Source: Thinopyrum elongatum
Lineage: Eukaryota; Streptophyta; Magnoliopsida; Poales; Poaceae
Reading direction: 5' to 3'
Length of the DNA stretch: 64,000 nt
Assembly (NCBI GenBank): GCA_011799875.1
Contig: CM022301.1
Coordinates: 211,627,888 to 211,691,887, forward strand
Below the pieces are notes generated by a model. That model had not been told where the DNA came from and did not search any database. It saw nothing but the letters and a program-made list of their open reading frames with translations. Shown piece by piece: positions 43,601 through 57,066 of this stretch (its first letter is position 1; each line of letters begins with the position of its first letter). A program made the position numbers and the translations under genes.

Positions 43601-46600
43601 AAGCATCAGCGGAAGCATCAGATATCTGAGTACAGACATAAGTTAACAGAGAAGCCTTAAGAAAGGCAGAGCAAAAATAAAAGCTACGATCGAAAGGCGC
43701 AGGCCTCCTGCCTAGGACCCTCCGATCCTACTCCTGGCCGTCGGCAAGCTCGTAGTAGTATCCACCCTCGGGGTAGTAATGGTAGTCGTCGGCGGGGGCA
43801 GCGGTCTCCAGGAATCCGTCATCTGGTTGCACCAAACGGATATGGGGAGAAAAAGAAAGCAAAGCAACCGTGAGTACTCATCCGTAGTACTCAGCAAGTA
43901 AGGATCTATACTACATATGCAGCATTATCAAACGGAGGCTGTATATGTGGACTGGTCTGCAGAAATGCCAGAATAGAGAGAAGGCCTAGTCCTATCGAAG
44001 ACTAGCATCTTCAGCATCTTCAAGCTTCTTCAGCGGTCTTGCAGCATTAGAAGAGTGTAGATAGCAGAGTATAAAGTAGTAGTAATGTTATCAACCTCAC
44101 TCAGAGATCCTTCCTCGACTCCCTGCGAGAAAGCAATCCCAGAGCCACATATCCAGGTATCATCTCAAGTTCTAGTTGTATCGATCGGGATACAACTCCG
44201 AGTGTCCGTTACCGTAGAGCAGGCTATCGATAGATGTTTTCTTCCCTGCAGGGGTGCACCAACTTACCCACCACGCTCGCTTAACTCCGGCCGGACACAC
44301 TTTCCTGGGTCATGCCCGGCCTCGGCCAAATGATACACCGCAACCCTACCTACAGCTCAGCAGAGAGGTCCCCGTCAGTCTATACCCTAAGCGCTCAGGG
44401 GTCTTGGGCCATCGCCCTGTGCCCTCTGGGTAGTTGCGTACACAGCGAATCTCGGTACCACCCCTCAGGATGGCGCTGGCCCAGCCGTGCCGCGATGCTG
44501 AACTAGACGTTCGACAGAGCTTTCGGCTGATGCATACGATGCAGAGTGCCCATAACTTTTCCCACGTGATGGTTAGTGCTATCAGGCCAGAGGCCTGCTC
44601 GGATCAAATATCCAAATTGTTAGTGGATTAGGGGCTTGCGGTAACGAGATGAGACTCACGATTGATGTGACCCCGTCGCCCCGTCTCGAGGACTTGTGGC
44701 AAGGGCTAAGAATGCCCGGCCACGCCTCGTGTTCATCTCTCGGGTAACCTCTAGGTTAACCCGTGTTCACATCACTCGCAAGTACCCCTCAGGGTCGACC
44801 CGCCTTTCCAGTAACAGTTATAAAGCCCAAGTATCGGTGTGTCCATAACATCTGGGGAATCCGAGGTATCACCCTCGTTGGATTCCTACTCGATGTAACT
44901 GTCAAGGTGAACTCAGAGGAATCACCCTCGATGGGTTCACACTTGAGGTGTTGCACGACAGCGTCGTTATCGGGAGTGGTGAAAGAGAAATCACCCTCAA
45001 TGACCATAACCGATGAACTAACCTACAAGGTTAACATCAGAAGTGCTGACGAGGTATCACCCTCGGCACTCGATAGTAACCCAGTGGTGTCGTACAACTA
45101 AGGGGGTGATGTGCGGTGCCGGGGCCTGGTCTTCGATCCCGTTGATCGGGTCTTCTGATAATCCAGCGGGGCAGTTGGGTCAAAGTGGGGTCTCTGATGG
45201 GTCACTAACCAGCCTATACTAAGCAGTTTGGTTATCAGGCAGGTATCAACAGTAGTTACAAAAACAGGCTATGCAACAGATTAGGAGCAATTAGTTACAG
45301 TAGGAAAATCTAAAGCAAGCATGAGAGAATAGAATGGGCGATATCGGGATGATCAAAGGGGGGGCTTGCCTGGTTGCTCGGCGGCAAAGGCAGGGTCGTC
45401 AACGGTGTCGTTGGGCTCCTGAGCTGCGTCGGTCTCAGGAACTGCGTCTGTAGCGGGGTCTACCGAGAGAGAAGAGGGGGAGGAAACAGATAAATACACG
45501 GCAAACATATGCAACACAGAGCATGCTATGCTAACGTGCAGCGCAGGGTTGCCTAAAAACATGTCTAAGTCATATTAGTTATTTTAGGATTAAAGTTGGA
45601 TTTATTAACCGGTGTATATGCACTATTCACCTACCGGAAATAGGCTAAAAGTTGTGGGTTCACCTGCGTAGAGGATCCCGACATGGAAACAGACGGCACG
45701 GTCAGCTTCGTCTCGTCGTTCTGATCAACTTTCATGTAGAAAGTTTTTTGATCCGAACTACGGTTTATTTTCTACGAATTTCCAAAGTTTTACTGAATTT
45801 CTGGAATTATTTTAATTAACATAAATGGATTATTGCATCAGCATGATGTCACTGTGATGTCAGCAGTCAGCTAACCAGTTGACTGGTCAAACCTGACCAG
45901 TGGGTCCCGCATGTCAGTGTCACAGTAGTTAACTAGGGATTAACTAAACTAACTACAGATTAATTAGGGGATGGGCCCCATTAGTCAGTTACTGATTAGT
46001 GAATTAATTAGCTATTTAGATTAATTAGCATTTTAATAAGTATTTCTATTTATTTTTAAAACATTTTAGCGGTGGGGCCCGCGTGTCAGTGACACGGGTT
46101 GCCCAGTCAGTAGAGCTGACTGGTCAACGGACCCCACTGGGGCCCAGTGGCAGTGGCGCTGGGGGCGGACCCCAGCTGGCCACGTCGGCGCCGGCCGCCG
46201 GAAACGCGCCGGCGAGCTCCCGCGGCGGCGCTCTCACCGGAGGGCGTCGGAAACGCTCTACGATGGGCCGTTTCGTCCGATTCCAGCTGCGTTCGATCGG
46301 GCACTTCACCCCGCGTCGGTTGGTGGCGGCGCCTGACCAAATGGTCGCCGGAAACGGCGACGAGGTCAGCGGCGGCGATATTCGTGATGTTTTTGCAACG
46401 GCGCAACCGGGCATGGCAAAGCGAGCTAAAGGGGTTGTTGGACTCCTGCGAGCCCCAGAAACACGACGGCGTGCTCGAACGCGAGCTTGACCGAGTGTGG
46501 CCACGACGGCGAAGCAAACGGCGGCGACGAGTACGGCAAATGCGGGACTGCTGGCTAGGAAGACTGCGCGGGCGAACGGAGAGAAAATGACGGGGGAGGA

Positions 46601-47551
46601 GCTCACCGTGTGGCTCACGAAAGGCCTGCGGGGGCTTAGGAGCACAGAACGGCGACGAATCGACGGCGGCGACCTCGGTGGCCGAAGGTTGGGGATGAGC
46701 CCGAAGCGGGAGCTGCGAGGCGCCTCAGCTCGTGCTCGTGGATGGTGTCGAAGAAGACGACGCCGATGAAGAAGTGGGACACCGAGGCGAGGCGAGGTCG
46801 TGGTGGTGGCCGCGGTGGAGCGGCAGCGCGGCGGCGGAGGCGCTCAGCAGAGGGAAGAGAGGTGAGCGCGAGGGGAAGGGGAGGGGAAGAAGTGGCGAGG
46901 GAGGACTAGGGGGGAAGGACAAGGGGTCCTTATCCACGGCGAGCGCGGCGCGCGGTGTCGAGCGGCGAGCAAGGGGGGCCGGGGTGCGGGCGTGTATGTG
47001 CAGAGGGCGATAGCGAGCGTGGGAGGAGCAGTAAGAAGGAGGCGACGTGGGGAGTGGGCTGGGCCGTCCTGTAGACTTAGGCCCAGGCATAGTGGGCCTT
47101 TTCCTTTTTTTTCTCTTTTCTGTTTTCTTCTTTTATTTCTGTTTTGCAAATAGTTTAGCCACCAATTAAGTTTTTCAAAATATGTGATTTAGCCCAATAT
47201 TTACAGTGCAATATTAGTCACTGCTAGAAAATGGTTTGATGTCCATATCTTTTCATTTGGATTTTATTTAATTATAAATGGATTAAATACTTCTGTTTTG
47301 CTGCTGTTTCTTGCTGTTAGAGTCATTTAACTAACTCAATTAATATTGATTATGTATTTATAATTGCTTCTGGATTATTTGCAGTATTATGAACATTTTT
47401 TATTTGCTGTTTAAAGAAATAAATATTTGACTTTATTTCTAGTATGAATTTGAAGTTGGATTTGGGACAAGTGGCATTTTGACTTAGTAAAATATGATGT
47501 CATGGCGCATTAATTAGCTTGATGATAGGGTTAACATCTGGGGATGTTACA
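43601..47551 (-). repeat. 5' LTR of the long-LTR element, main piece
   Basis: Continues the LTR after the CACTA element and matches 26048-29975, with scattered substitutions and two small indels in the GC-rich part (an extra ~10 bp near 46362 and ~14 bp near 46657). Ends GATGTTACA at 47551, followed by the CATAC duplication. Confidence 0.9.
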
Positions 47552-48846
47552 CATACTTTCACTAGTGCAAGTTCTCTTAACAATGATAACATAATTAGAT
47601 CATATAACAATCCCTCAACATGCAACAAAGAGTCACTCCAAATTCACTAATAGCGGAGAACAAACGAAGAGATTATTGTAGGGTATGAAACCACCTCAAA
47701 GTTATTCTTTCTGATCGACCTATTGGGCTATTCCTATAAGTGTCACAAACAGCCCTAGAGTTCGTACTAAAATAACACCTTAAGACACACATCAACCAAA
47801 ACCCTAATGTCACCTAGATACTCCAATGTCACCACAAGTATCCGCGGGTTTGATTATACGATATGCATCACACAATCTCAGATTCATCTATTCAAACCAA
47901 CACAAAGAACTTCAAAGAGTGCCCCAAAGTTTCTATCGGAGAGTTAAGACGAAAACATGTGCCAACCCCTATGCATAAGTTCACAAGGTCACATAACCCG
48001 CAAGTTGATCACCAAAACATACATCAAGTGGATCACGTGAATATCCCATTGTCACCACAGATAAACACATGCAAGACATACATCAAGTGTTCTCAAATCC
48101 TTAAAGACTCAATCTGATAAGATAACTTCAAAGGGAAAACTCAATTCATTACAAGAAGGTAGAGGGGGAGGAACATCATAAGATCCAACTATAATAGCAA
48201 AGCTGACGGTACATCAAGATCGTGCCAAATCAAGAACACGAGAGAGAGAGAGATCAAACACATAGCTACTGGTACATACCCTCAGCCCCGAGGGTGAACT
48301 ACTCCATCCTCGTCATGGAGACCGCCGGGATGATGAAGATGGCCACCGGTAATGGTTTCCCCCTCCGGTAGGGTGCCTGAACAGGGTCCCGATTGGTTTT
48401 TGGTGGCTACAGAGGCTTGCGGCGGCGGAACTCCCGATCTAGGTTTCTTTCTTGGGATTTCTGGATTTATAGGAATTTTTGGCGTCGGTTTCAAGTCAAG
48501 GGGCCCACGAGGCGACGACAAGGACGGAGGGCGCGCCCTAGGGGGGGCGCCCTCCACCCTTGTGGTTGCCTCGGGACTCTTCTGGCCCAACTCTTTTGCT
48601 TCGAGGGCTTCTTCTGGTCCATAAAAAATCACCATAAATTTTCAGGTCATTTGGACTCCGTTTGATATTCCTTTTCTGTAAAACTCAAAAACAAGGAAAA
48701 AAACAGAAACTGGCACTGGGCTCTAGGTTAATAGGTTAGTCCCAAAAATCATATAAAATAGCATATAAATGCATATAAAACATCCACGGTAGATAATATA
48801 ATAGCATGGAACAATAAAAAATTATAGATCCGTTGGAGATGTATCA
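47552..48846 (-). repeat. 3' LTR of Athila-like element 1, proximal piece
   Basis: Resumes the LTR cut at 25876 and ends at GTATCA (48846). Matches 53834-55126 almost base for base. GAGAGAGAGAGA (near 48241-48252) and CCACCGGTAATGG lie in the U3-like part. Confidence 0.9.
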
Positions 48847-51800
48847 AGCATCCCCAAGCTTAATTCCTGATCGTCCTCGAGTAGGTAAATGATAAAAACA
48901 GAATTTTTGATGTGGAATGCTACCTAACATATTTATCCATGTAATTTTCTTTATTGTGGCATGAATGTTCAGATCCATAAGATTCAAAACAAAAGTTTAA
49001 TATTGACATAAAAACAATAATACTTCAAGCATACTAACAAGGCAATTATGTCTTCTCAAAATAACATGGCCAAAGAAATCTATCCCTACAAAATCATATA
49101 GTCTGGCTATGCTCCATCTTCATCACACAAAATATTCAAATCATGCACAACCCCGATGACATGCCAAGCAATTGTTTCATACTTTTGGTGTTCTCAAACT
49201 TTTTCAACTTTCACGCAATACATGAGCATGAGCCATGGACATAGCACTATAGGTGGAATAGAATATGGTGGTTGTGGAGAAGACAAAAAGAAGGAGATAG
49301 TCTCACATCAACTAGGCGTATCAACGGGCTATGGAGATGCCCATCAATAGATATCAATGTGAGTGAGTAGGGATTGCCATGCAACGGATGCACTAGAGCT
49401 ATAAGTGTATGAAAGCTCAAAAAGAAACTAAGTGGGTGTGCATCCAACTCGCTTGCTCACGAAGACCAAGGGCAATTTGAGGAAGCCCATCATTGGAATA
49501 TACAAGCCAAGTTCTATAATGAAAAATTCCCACTATTATATGAAAGTGACAACATAGGTGACTCTCTATCATGAAGATCATGGTGCTACTTTGATGCACA
49601 AGTGTGGTAAAAGGATAGTAACATTGCCCCTTCTCTCTTTTTCTCTCATTTTTTTTTTATTTTTTGGTTTTTTTTCTTTTCCTTCTTTTTTTTATTTGGG
49701 CCTTCTCTCATTTTTTTTGGCCTCTTTTATATATTTTTTTATTTTTCGTCCGGAGTCTCATCCCGACTTGTGGGGGAATCATAGTCTCCATCATCCTTTC
49801 CTCACTGGGACAATGCTCTAATAATGATGATCATCACACTTTTATTTACTTACAACTCAAGAATTACAACTCGATACTTAGAACAAAATATGACTCTATA
49901 TGAGTGCCTCCGGTGGTGTACCGGGATGTGCAATGACTCAAGAGTGACATGTATGAAATAATTATGAACGGTGGCTTTCCACAAATACGATGTCAACTAC
50001 ATGATCATGCAAAGCAATATGACAATGATGAAGCATGTCATAATAAACGGAACAGTGGAAAGTTGCATGGCAATATATCTCGGAATGGCTATGAAAATGC
50101 CATAATAGGTAGGTATGTTGGCTGTTTTGAGGAAGGTATATGGTGGGTGTATGGTACTGGCGAAAGTTGCGCGGGACAAGAGAGGCTAGCAATGGTGGAA
50201 GGGTGAGAGTGCGTATAATCCATGGACTCAACATTAGTCATAAAGAACTCACATACTTATTGCAAAAATCTATTAGTCATCGAAACAAAGTACTACGGGC
50301 ATGCTCCTAGGGGGATAGATTGGTAGGAAAAGACCATCGCTCGTCCCCGACCGCCACTCATAAGGAAGACAATCAATAAATAAATCATGCCCCGACTTCA
50401 TCACATAACGGTTTACCATACGTGCATGCTACGGGAATCACAAACCTCAAGACAAGTATTTATCAAATTCACAATTACTCACTAGCATGACTCTAATATC
50501 ACCATCTTTATATCTCAAAACAATCATAAGGAATCAAACTTCTCATAGTATTCAATGCACTTTATATGAAAGTTTTTATTATATCCCTCTTGGATGCCTA
50601 TCATATTAGGACTAAATTTATAACCAAAGCAAATTACCATGCTGTTTAGAGACTCTCAAAATGATATAAGTGAAGCATGAGATTTCATCAATTTCTTCAA
50701 AATAAAACCACTGTCGTGCTCTAAAAAGATATAAGTGAAGCACTAGAGCAAACGACAAACTACTCCAAAAGATATAAGTGAAGAACAATGAGTAGTCGAA
50801 TAATTATGTAACTATGTGAAGACTCTCTAACATTTAAGAATTTCAGATCTTGGGATACTATTCAAACAGCAAGCAAAACAAAATAAAATGACTTTCTAAA
50901 AATATCACACATCATGTGAAGAAGGAAAAACTTAGGCTCAACCGATACTAACCGATAGTTGTTGAAGAAGAAAGCTGGGATGCCAACCGGGCATCCCCAA
51001 GCTTATATGCTTGAGACTTCTTGAAATATTCACTAGGGATGCCTTGGGCATCCCCAAGCTTGAGCTCTTGTGTCTCCTTAATTCCTCTCATATCGCGGTT
51101 TCCCTAATTCTTAAAACTTCATCCACACAAAACTCAACAAGAACTCGTGAGAAAAGTTAGTATAAATCAAATGCAAAACCTTATCATTCTCTACTGTAGC
51201 AAATCACTAAAATTATTATTTGACATTGCATACTAAATGCCTCTGCATATTTAATACTCCTATCCTCAAATAGAATCACTAAACAAGCAAACATATGCAA
51301 ACAATGCAAACATAACAGCAATCTGTCAAAACAGGACAGTCTGTAAAGAGTGCAATTATACTCATACTTCCCTAACTCCAAAACTTCTGAAATGTTACCA
51401 CACTGTAGAAAATTTGTTGTTACTCATTGTGTAAAAATTTCAAGATTTTACCACGTTCTGACTTTCCATAAGAATTCAGACAATGACAGAAAACTTTCTG
51501 TTTTCAAAACAGCAACATATAGACTTGCAAAATAAGCATGGTAAAGGCTAAACTTGACACTTTTATTGAAATAAAAGATGAAAAACATTAACCTAAATAA
51601 CAGCAAGCAAATACTAATAAAATAAAATGATGCTCCAAGAAAAACACATATCATGTGACGAATAAAAATATAGCTCCAAGTGAGGTTACCGATAATGTTG
51701 AAGACGAAAGAGGGGATGCCTTCCGGGGCATCCCCAAGCTTAGTTGCTTGGGTCTTCCTTTAATATTACCTCAGGGTGCCTTGGGCATCCCCAAGCTTAG

Positions 51801-52364
51801 GGTCTTGTCACTTCTTATTCTTCTTATATCGATATCTCACCCAAAACTTGAAAACTTCAATCACACAAAACTTAACGGAACTTTGTGAGATGGGTTAGTA
51901 TGATAAAACAAATCATTCACTTTGATACTGTCAATACAAGATTCAAAAAAAATTATCACATGATACCTACTGTACCCTATCATTTCTACAAACAGTCTGT
52001 AAAGATCTGAATTAAGGTCATACTTCTGTAACTCCAAATATTCTGAAAAATTAGGACAACGTAGACAATTTGTATACCAATTAACTGTAAAAAAATTAGA
52101 ATATTTCCACGTTCCAGTGAAAGATATGAATTTCTGTACTGGATGCAAAAGTTTCTTCTTTTGCACAGAATCAAGTCAACTATCATCCACACTGTCCCAA
52201 AGGCTTTACTTGGCACTTTATTGAAACAAAAGCTATAAAACATGATTACTACACTAGCCTAATCATGTGAACACACAAAAACAGTAGGTAGAAACATTGG
52301 GTTGTCTCCCAACAAGCGCTTTTCTTTAATGCCTTTTAGCTAGGCATGATGATTTCAATGATGC

Positions 52365-53335
52365 TCACATAAAAGATAAGAATTGAAACACAAAGAGAGC
52401 ATCATGAAGAATATGACTAGCACATTTAAGTCTAACCCACTTCCTATGCCTAGGGATTTTGTGAGCAAACAACTTATGGGAGCAAGAATCAACTAGCATA
52501 GGAAGGTAAAACAAGCAAAACTTCAAGATTTTAAGCACATAGAGAGGAAACTTGATATTATTGCAATTCCTACAAGCATATACTCCTCCCTCATAATAAT
52601 TTTCAGTAGCATCACGAATGAATTCAACAATATAACCATCACATAAAGCATTCTTTTCATGAGGCACAAGCATAGAAATTTTATTACTCTCCACATAAGC
52701 AAATTTCTTCTCATGAATAGTAGTGGGAGCAAATTCAACAAAATAACTATCATGTGAGGCATAATCCAATTGAAAATTAAAATCAAGATGACAAGTTTCA
52801 TGGTTATCATTATTATTTGTAGCATACATGTCATCACAATAATCATCATAGATAGCAACTTTGTTCTCATAATCAATTGGAGCCTCTTCCGAAATAGTGG
52901 ATTCATCACTAAATAAAGTCATGACCTCTCCAAATCCACTTTTATCAATATTGTGAAAAGATTCAACACCCTCCAAAATAGTGGGATCAATACTACCTAG
53001 AGTTGACACTCTTCCAAACCCACTTTCATCAATATAATCATCATAAATAGGAGGCATGCTTTCATTATAATAAATTTGCTCATCAAAACTTGGGGGACAA
53101 AAATATCATCTTCATCAAACATAGCATCCCCAAGCTTATGGCTTTGCATATCATTAACATCATGGATATTCAAAGAATTCATACTAACAACATTGCAATC
53201 ATGCTCATCATTAAAAAATTTAGTGCCAAACATTTTATAGACTTCTTCTTCTAGCAATTGAGCACAATTATCGGAATCCTTATTTTCATGAAAGACATTA
53301 AAAAGGTGAAGCATATGAGGCAACCTCAATTCCAT
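52365..53335 (-). pseudogene. Acidic gag-tail-like ORF remnant
   Basis: Two overlapping minus-strand frames (53335-52997 and 53057-52365). The second starts MPPIYDDYIDESGFG, is rich in Asp/Glu/Asn, and repeats a motif of the type SGFG-V-TL--D-(P/S)TI-E twice. Athila-like element 2 has the same KSGF-EV-TL motif at its window edge, just ahead of its protease, so this is probably the gag-to-protease linker of the family. No protease follows here. Function unknown. Confidence 0.45.
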
Positions 53336-53431
53336 TTTTTTTGTAGTTTTATTTTATAGACTAAACTAGTGATAAAACAAGAAACTAAAAGATTCGATTG
53401 CAAGATCTAAAGATATACCTTCAAGCACTCA

Positions 53432-53451
53432 CCTCCCCGGCAACGGCGCCA
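53432..53451 (-). other. Primer-binding site, tRNA-Asp type (Athila-like)
   Basis: The minus strand reads TGGCGCCGTTGCCGGGGAGG ten bases after the 5' LTR end. This is the site typical of Athila-lineage gypsy elements. Confidence 0.85.
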
Positions 53452-53461
53452 GAAAAGAGCT

Positions 53462-55126
53462 TGATGCCTACTACGCAACCTTCTTCTTGTAGACTCGTGT
53501 TGGGCCTCCAAGCGCAGAGTTTTGTAGGATAGTAGCAAATTTCCCTCAAGTGGATGACCTAAGGTTTATCAATCCGTGGGAGGCGTAGGATGAAGATGGT
53601 CTCTCTCAAACAACCCTGCAACCAAATAACACAGAGTCTCTCGTGTCCCCAACACACCCAATACAATGATAAATTGTATAGGTGCACTAGTTCGGCGAAG
53701 AGATGGTGATACAAGTGCAATATGGATAGTAGATATAGGTTTTTGTAATCTGAAAATATAAAAACAGCAAGGTAACTAGTAACAAAAGTGAGCAAAAATG
53801 GTATTGCAATGCTTGGAAACAAGGCCTAGGGTTCATACTTTCACTAGTGCAAGTTCTCTCAACAATGATAACATAATTAGATCATATAACAATCCCTCAA
53901 CATGCAATAAAGAGTCACTCCAAAGTCACTAATAGCGGAGAACAAACGAAGAGATTATTGTAGGGTACGAAACCACCTCAAAGTTATTCTTTCTGATCGA
54001 TCTATTGGGCTATTCCTATAAGTGTCACAAATAGCCCTAGAGTTCGTACTAAAATAACACCTTAAGACACACATCAACCAAAACCCTAATGTCACCTAGA
54101 TACTCCAATGTCACCACATGTATCTACGGGTTTGATTATACGATATGCATCACACAATCTCAGATTCATCTATTCAAACCAACACAAAGAACTTCAAAGA
54201 GTGCCCCAAAGTTTCTACCGGAGAGTCAAGACGAAAACGTGTGCCAACCCCTATGCATAAGTTCACAAGGTCACAGAACCCGCAAGTTGATCACCAAAAC
54301 ATACATCAAGTGGATCACGTGAATATCCCATTGTCACCACAGATAAACACATGCAAGACATACATCAAGTGTTCTCAAATCCTTAAAGACTCAATCCGAT
54401 AAGATAACTTCAAAGGGAAAACTCAATTTATTACAAGAAGGTAGAGGGGGAGAAACATCATAAGATCCAACTATAATAGCAAAGCTCGCGGTACATCAAG
54501 ATCGTGCCAAATCAAGAACACGAGAGAGAGAGATCAAACACATAGCTACCGGTACATACCCTCAGCCCCGAGGGTGAACTACTCCATCCTCGTCATGGAG
54601 ACCGCCGGGATGATGAAGATGGCCACCGGTGATGGTTTCCCCCTCCGGCAGGGTGCCGGAACAGGGTCTCGATTGGTTTTTGGTGGCTACAGAGGATTGC
54701 GGCGGAGGAACTCCCGATCTAGGTTTCTTTCTGGGGGTTTCTGTATTTATAGGAATTTTTGGCGTCGGTTTCAAGTCAAGGGGGCCCACGAGGCGACGAC
54801 AAGGACGGAGGGCGCGCCCTAGGGGGGGCGCCCTCCACCCTTGTGGTGGCCTCGAGACTCTTCTGGCCCAACTCTTTTGCTTCGGGCGCTTCTTCTGGTC
54901 CATAAAAAATGACCATAAATTTTCAGGTCATTTGGACTCCGTTTGATATTCCTTTTATGTAAAACTCAAAAACAAGGAAAAAACAGAAACTGGCACTGGG
55001 CTCTAGGTTAATAGGTTAGTCCCAAAAATCATATAAAATAGCATATAAATGCATATAAAACATCCAAGATAGATAATATAATAGCATGGAACAATAAAAA
55101 ATTATAGATACGTTTGAGACATATTA
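53462..55126 (-). repeat. 5' LTR of Athila-like element 1
   Basis: 1665 bp, uninterrupted. TGATGCCTACTACGC at its left edge; the right edge, which should read like GTATCA, is changed to ATATTA. It serves as the unbroken reference for the split 3' LTR. Confidence 0.9.
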
Positions 55127-55390
55127 AGTTCCTCGAAGTCCACCACCTCGCGCTGCACGTAGCCCTTTGCAACCAGGCGTGACTTGTGCTTGACAATGGC
55201 ACCATGCTCGTCCTTCTTCACCTTGAACACCCACTTGAGCCCAATGGCTCGGTACCCTGCATGCAGTGTGGTGAGTGTCCATGTGGCGTTATCGTTGATC
55301 GATGCCATCTTGTCCAACATCATGCGACGCCAACAATTCTCTTGCTCAGCCTCCACGAACGCGGTCGGATCCTCGCCGACCATCAGATGA
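55127..55390 (-). pseudogene. Copia reverse transcriptase, N-terminal part
   Basis: The minus frame reads through MLDKMASINDNATW, LKWVFKVKKDEHG and KSRLVAKGYVQR, the conserved start of the copia RT. It ends at VDFEE, where the Athila-like LTR interrupts it. The frame continues at 25494 once the insertion and one duplication are taken out. Confidence 0.85.
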
Positions 55391-55470
55391 AGGATGTTAT
55401 CGTCATCAACGTCTTCGTTCTTGGGCTATTGCAGCGCTGTTGCAGCCTCGCTGAGAAGATCCCCCATGCA

Positions 55471-56523
55471 TCAGAACCTGTGTGGGGCGCCAATGCTGTC
55501 ATCAGAGTCGAACAACTCAGACCTTGTTGTTGGCGAGGTTACGAACTGCCTCCCGAGAACCACCTTGGTTGATGACAGGGTGTCCGGGAACATTGTACCT
55601 GGGGGTGTTCTTGGGATTGTAGTTCTTGGGTCCACACCTCCCGTGCTTCCCAGGGTTTTGCTTCTCGAGGACACACTTCCCGATGTCTTGCTTCCAAGGG
55701 CCATACAGTAAATTGGGCACTCCACGGTGAAGGATATGCTTGCCGGGGTCTCCCCCGGTGCCGCCCAACTCAAACATGCATCCTTGTCAAAGATGATGTC
55801 GCAGGAGATGTGTGCACGCTTCATGATGGGGTTGTACATCTTGTACGTCTTGGACCCCGTCTCGTAGCCCATGAACACCATTGGGGTGCTCCTGTCATTG
55901 AGCTTCTTCAACTGTGGGCACACCATCTTGACATGCCCGATGCAGCCAAAGGTGCGGAGGAAGCATACGTCGGGCTTCTTCCCATACCATGCCTCGTAGG
56001 GCGTCTTGTCGTCGACACTCCTTGTGAAGGAGCGGTTGAGGATGAAGACGGCAACGAGTACGCTCGCCCCCAATATGTGATCAACATCTTCTTTGCTTGA
56101 GGATGCAGAGTGCCACCCCGAGCACCATTTTGTTCCTCTGCTCGACGACTCCATTCTGCTGTGGCGTGTAAGGTGTCGTGAGATGATGTTGCACCCCTTT
56201 ATCATCGTAGTTCTTGTAGAACGTGGCCGATGTGAACTCGTCACCACGGTCATGCATAGCATGCGCAGCTTGTGGCTGCACTTGACCTCCGCTATTGCTT
56301 GTTGCTTGATGATAGCTCGCTCCGTCTCGCCCTTGGAGGCGAGGAGTAGCACCCACATGAACCTGTTGTAGTCGTTGACGAGTAGTAGGATATAGCGACA
56401 CCCTCCTGGTGTTGCCGGGGTGAATGGCCCATAGAGGTCCCCGTGAACTAGTTCAGGGGTTTCTTCGCCCGATAACGTGCCTTCTCGGGAAAGGGCATAC
56501 GCCCCTGCTTTGCCGCAAGACAT
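55471..56523 (-). pseudogene. Copia integrase (frameshifted)
   Basis: Core motifs in two frames. GDLYGPFTPATPGG and YILLLVNDYNRFMW carry the first part. DRGDEFTS and YTPQQNGVVEQRN, with the catalytic Asp and Glu, lie in another frame (56401-56081). The C-terminal part (YEAWYGKKPDVCFLRTFGC, VFMGYETGSKTYKM) is back in the first. At least two frameshifts, near 56340 and 56090. The enzyme would insert the cDNA; this copy cannot. Confidence 0.85.
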
Positions 56524-56578
56524 GCATCACAGAGCTAGTCAGCGTGCTCAATTTGAGGCAGCCGCAAACGAGATTGCC

Positions 56579-57066
56579 TCACGCCATCTTCCGCAGCTCG
56601 TTTAAGTGTTGATGTCCTAGTCGGGCATGCCAACGCCCCGCGTCGAAAAACATGACCCACAGCAAGGCACATAGGGTGCAGGCTACACGGATCGGAAGAA
56701 GAACTTGTCGAGGCAGTTTGCCTAGCGGATTACCTCGATGAGCAACCTCTTTTGTTGATCGTGCACAGTGAGCACACCATGATGGATGTCGATGTCGAAC
56801 CAACCCTCATTGAGCTGCCCGACACTCATAATGCTGCTGCTGAGCACCGGGATGAAGTAGACGTCCCTGAACGCCTTGTGATTACGCCCTTTGTCGGCAA
56901 AGAGGACGGTCCCGCACCCGTGGATGTCAACCATGGATCCATTCGTGAACCGCACCTTCCCAGTGATTGAGCGGTCCAACTCCGTGAACGCATCGACTAA
57001 ATCAGTCATGTGTTTCGTGGCGCCAGTGTCGAAGAACCAACCCTCACTTTTGCTTGCCGCCTGCAA
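56579..57066 (-). pseudogene. Copia protease and pre-integrase region
   Basis: The protease active site FDTGATKHM is near 57030, followed by VLSSSIMSVGQL near 56850. A broken continuation contains ARLGHQHLNELRKM (GAG-pre-integrase type) at 56579-56630. The frame is disrupted between 56720 and 56660. Confidence 0.8.

Larger units (their letters stand above)
25877..47551 (-). mobile_element. Long-LTR gypsy-like element without visible pol (non-autonomous)
   Basis: Minus orientation, flanked by CATAC. Left (3') LTR 25877-29975 (4.1 kb), internal 29976-32635 (2.66 kb), right (5') LTR 32636-32812 plus 43604-47551, interrupted by the CACTA transposon. LTR ends are TGTGATGCC and GATGTTACA. A primer-binding site for initiator tRNA-Met lies next to the right LTR. 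A polypurine-like GTTGAGGAGATT lies next to the left one. No gag or pol domain can be read in the internal region, so it fits a large retrotransposon derivative mobilised in trans. Confidence 0.88.
48847..53461 (-). other. Internal region of Athila-like element 1
   Basis: 4.6 kb, mostly noncoding. It starts (left) with AGCATCCCCAAGCTTA, on the minus strand the polypurine tract AAGCTTGGGGATG. Holds a T-rich stretch (49625-49745), ATAAGTGAAGCA-type iterations (50660-50790) and repeated GCATCCCCAAGCTTA motifs (50991, 51048, 51728, 51785, 53124). No RT, RNase H or integrase. The only arguable coding part is 52365-53335. Confidence 0.7.
25500..55126 (-). mobile_element. Athila-like gypsy element 1 (with two nested elements)
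   Basis: Minus orientation. The 5' LTR is 53462-55126 (1665 bp). The PBS is at 53432-53451, the internal region at 48847-53461, and the 3' LTR is 47552-48846 plus 25500-25876 (about 1672 bp in two pieces). LTR edges are TGATG...; the right edge has decayed to TATTA. The PBS matches the tRNA-Asp-type site of Athila elements. The 4.6-kb internal region has no RT or integrase, so it is non-autonomous. The LTR sequence resembles abundant wheat Sabrina-like repeats as I recall them. Confidence 0.85.
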
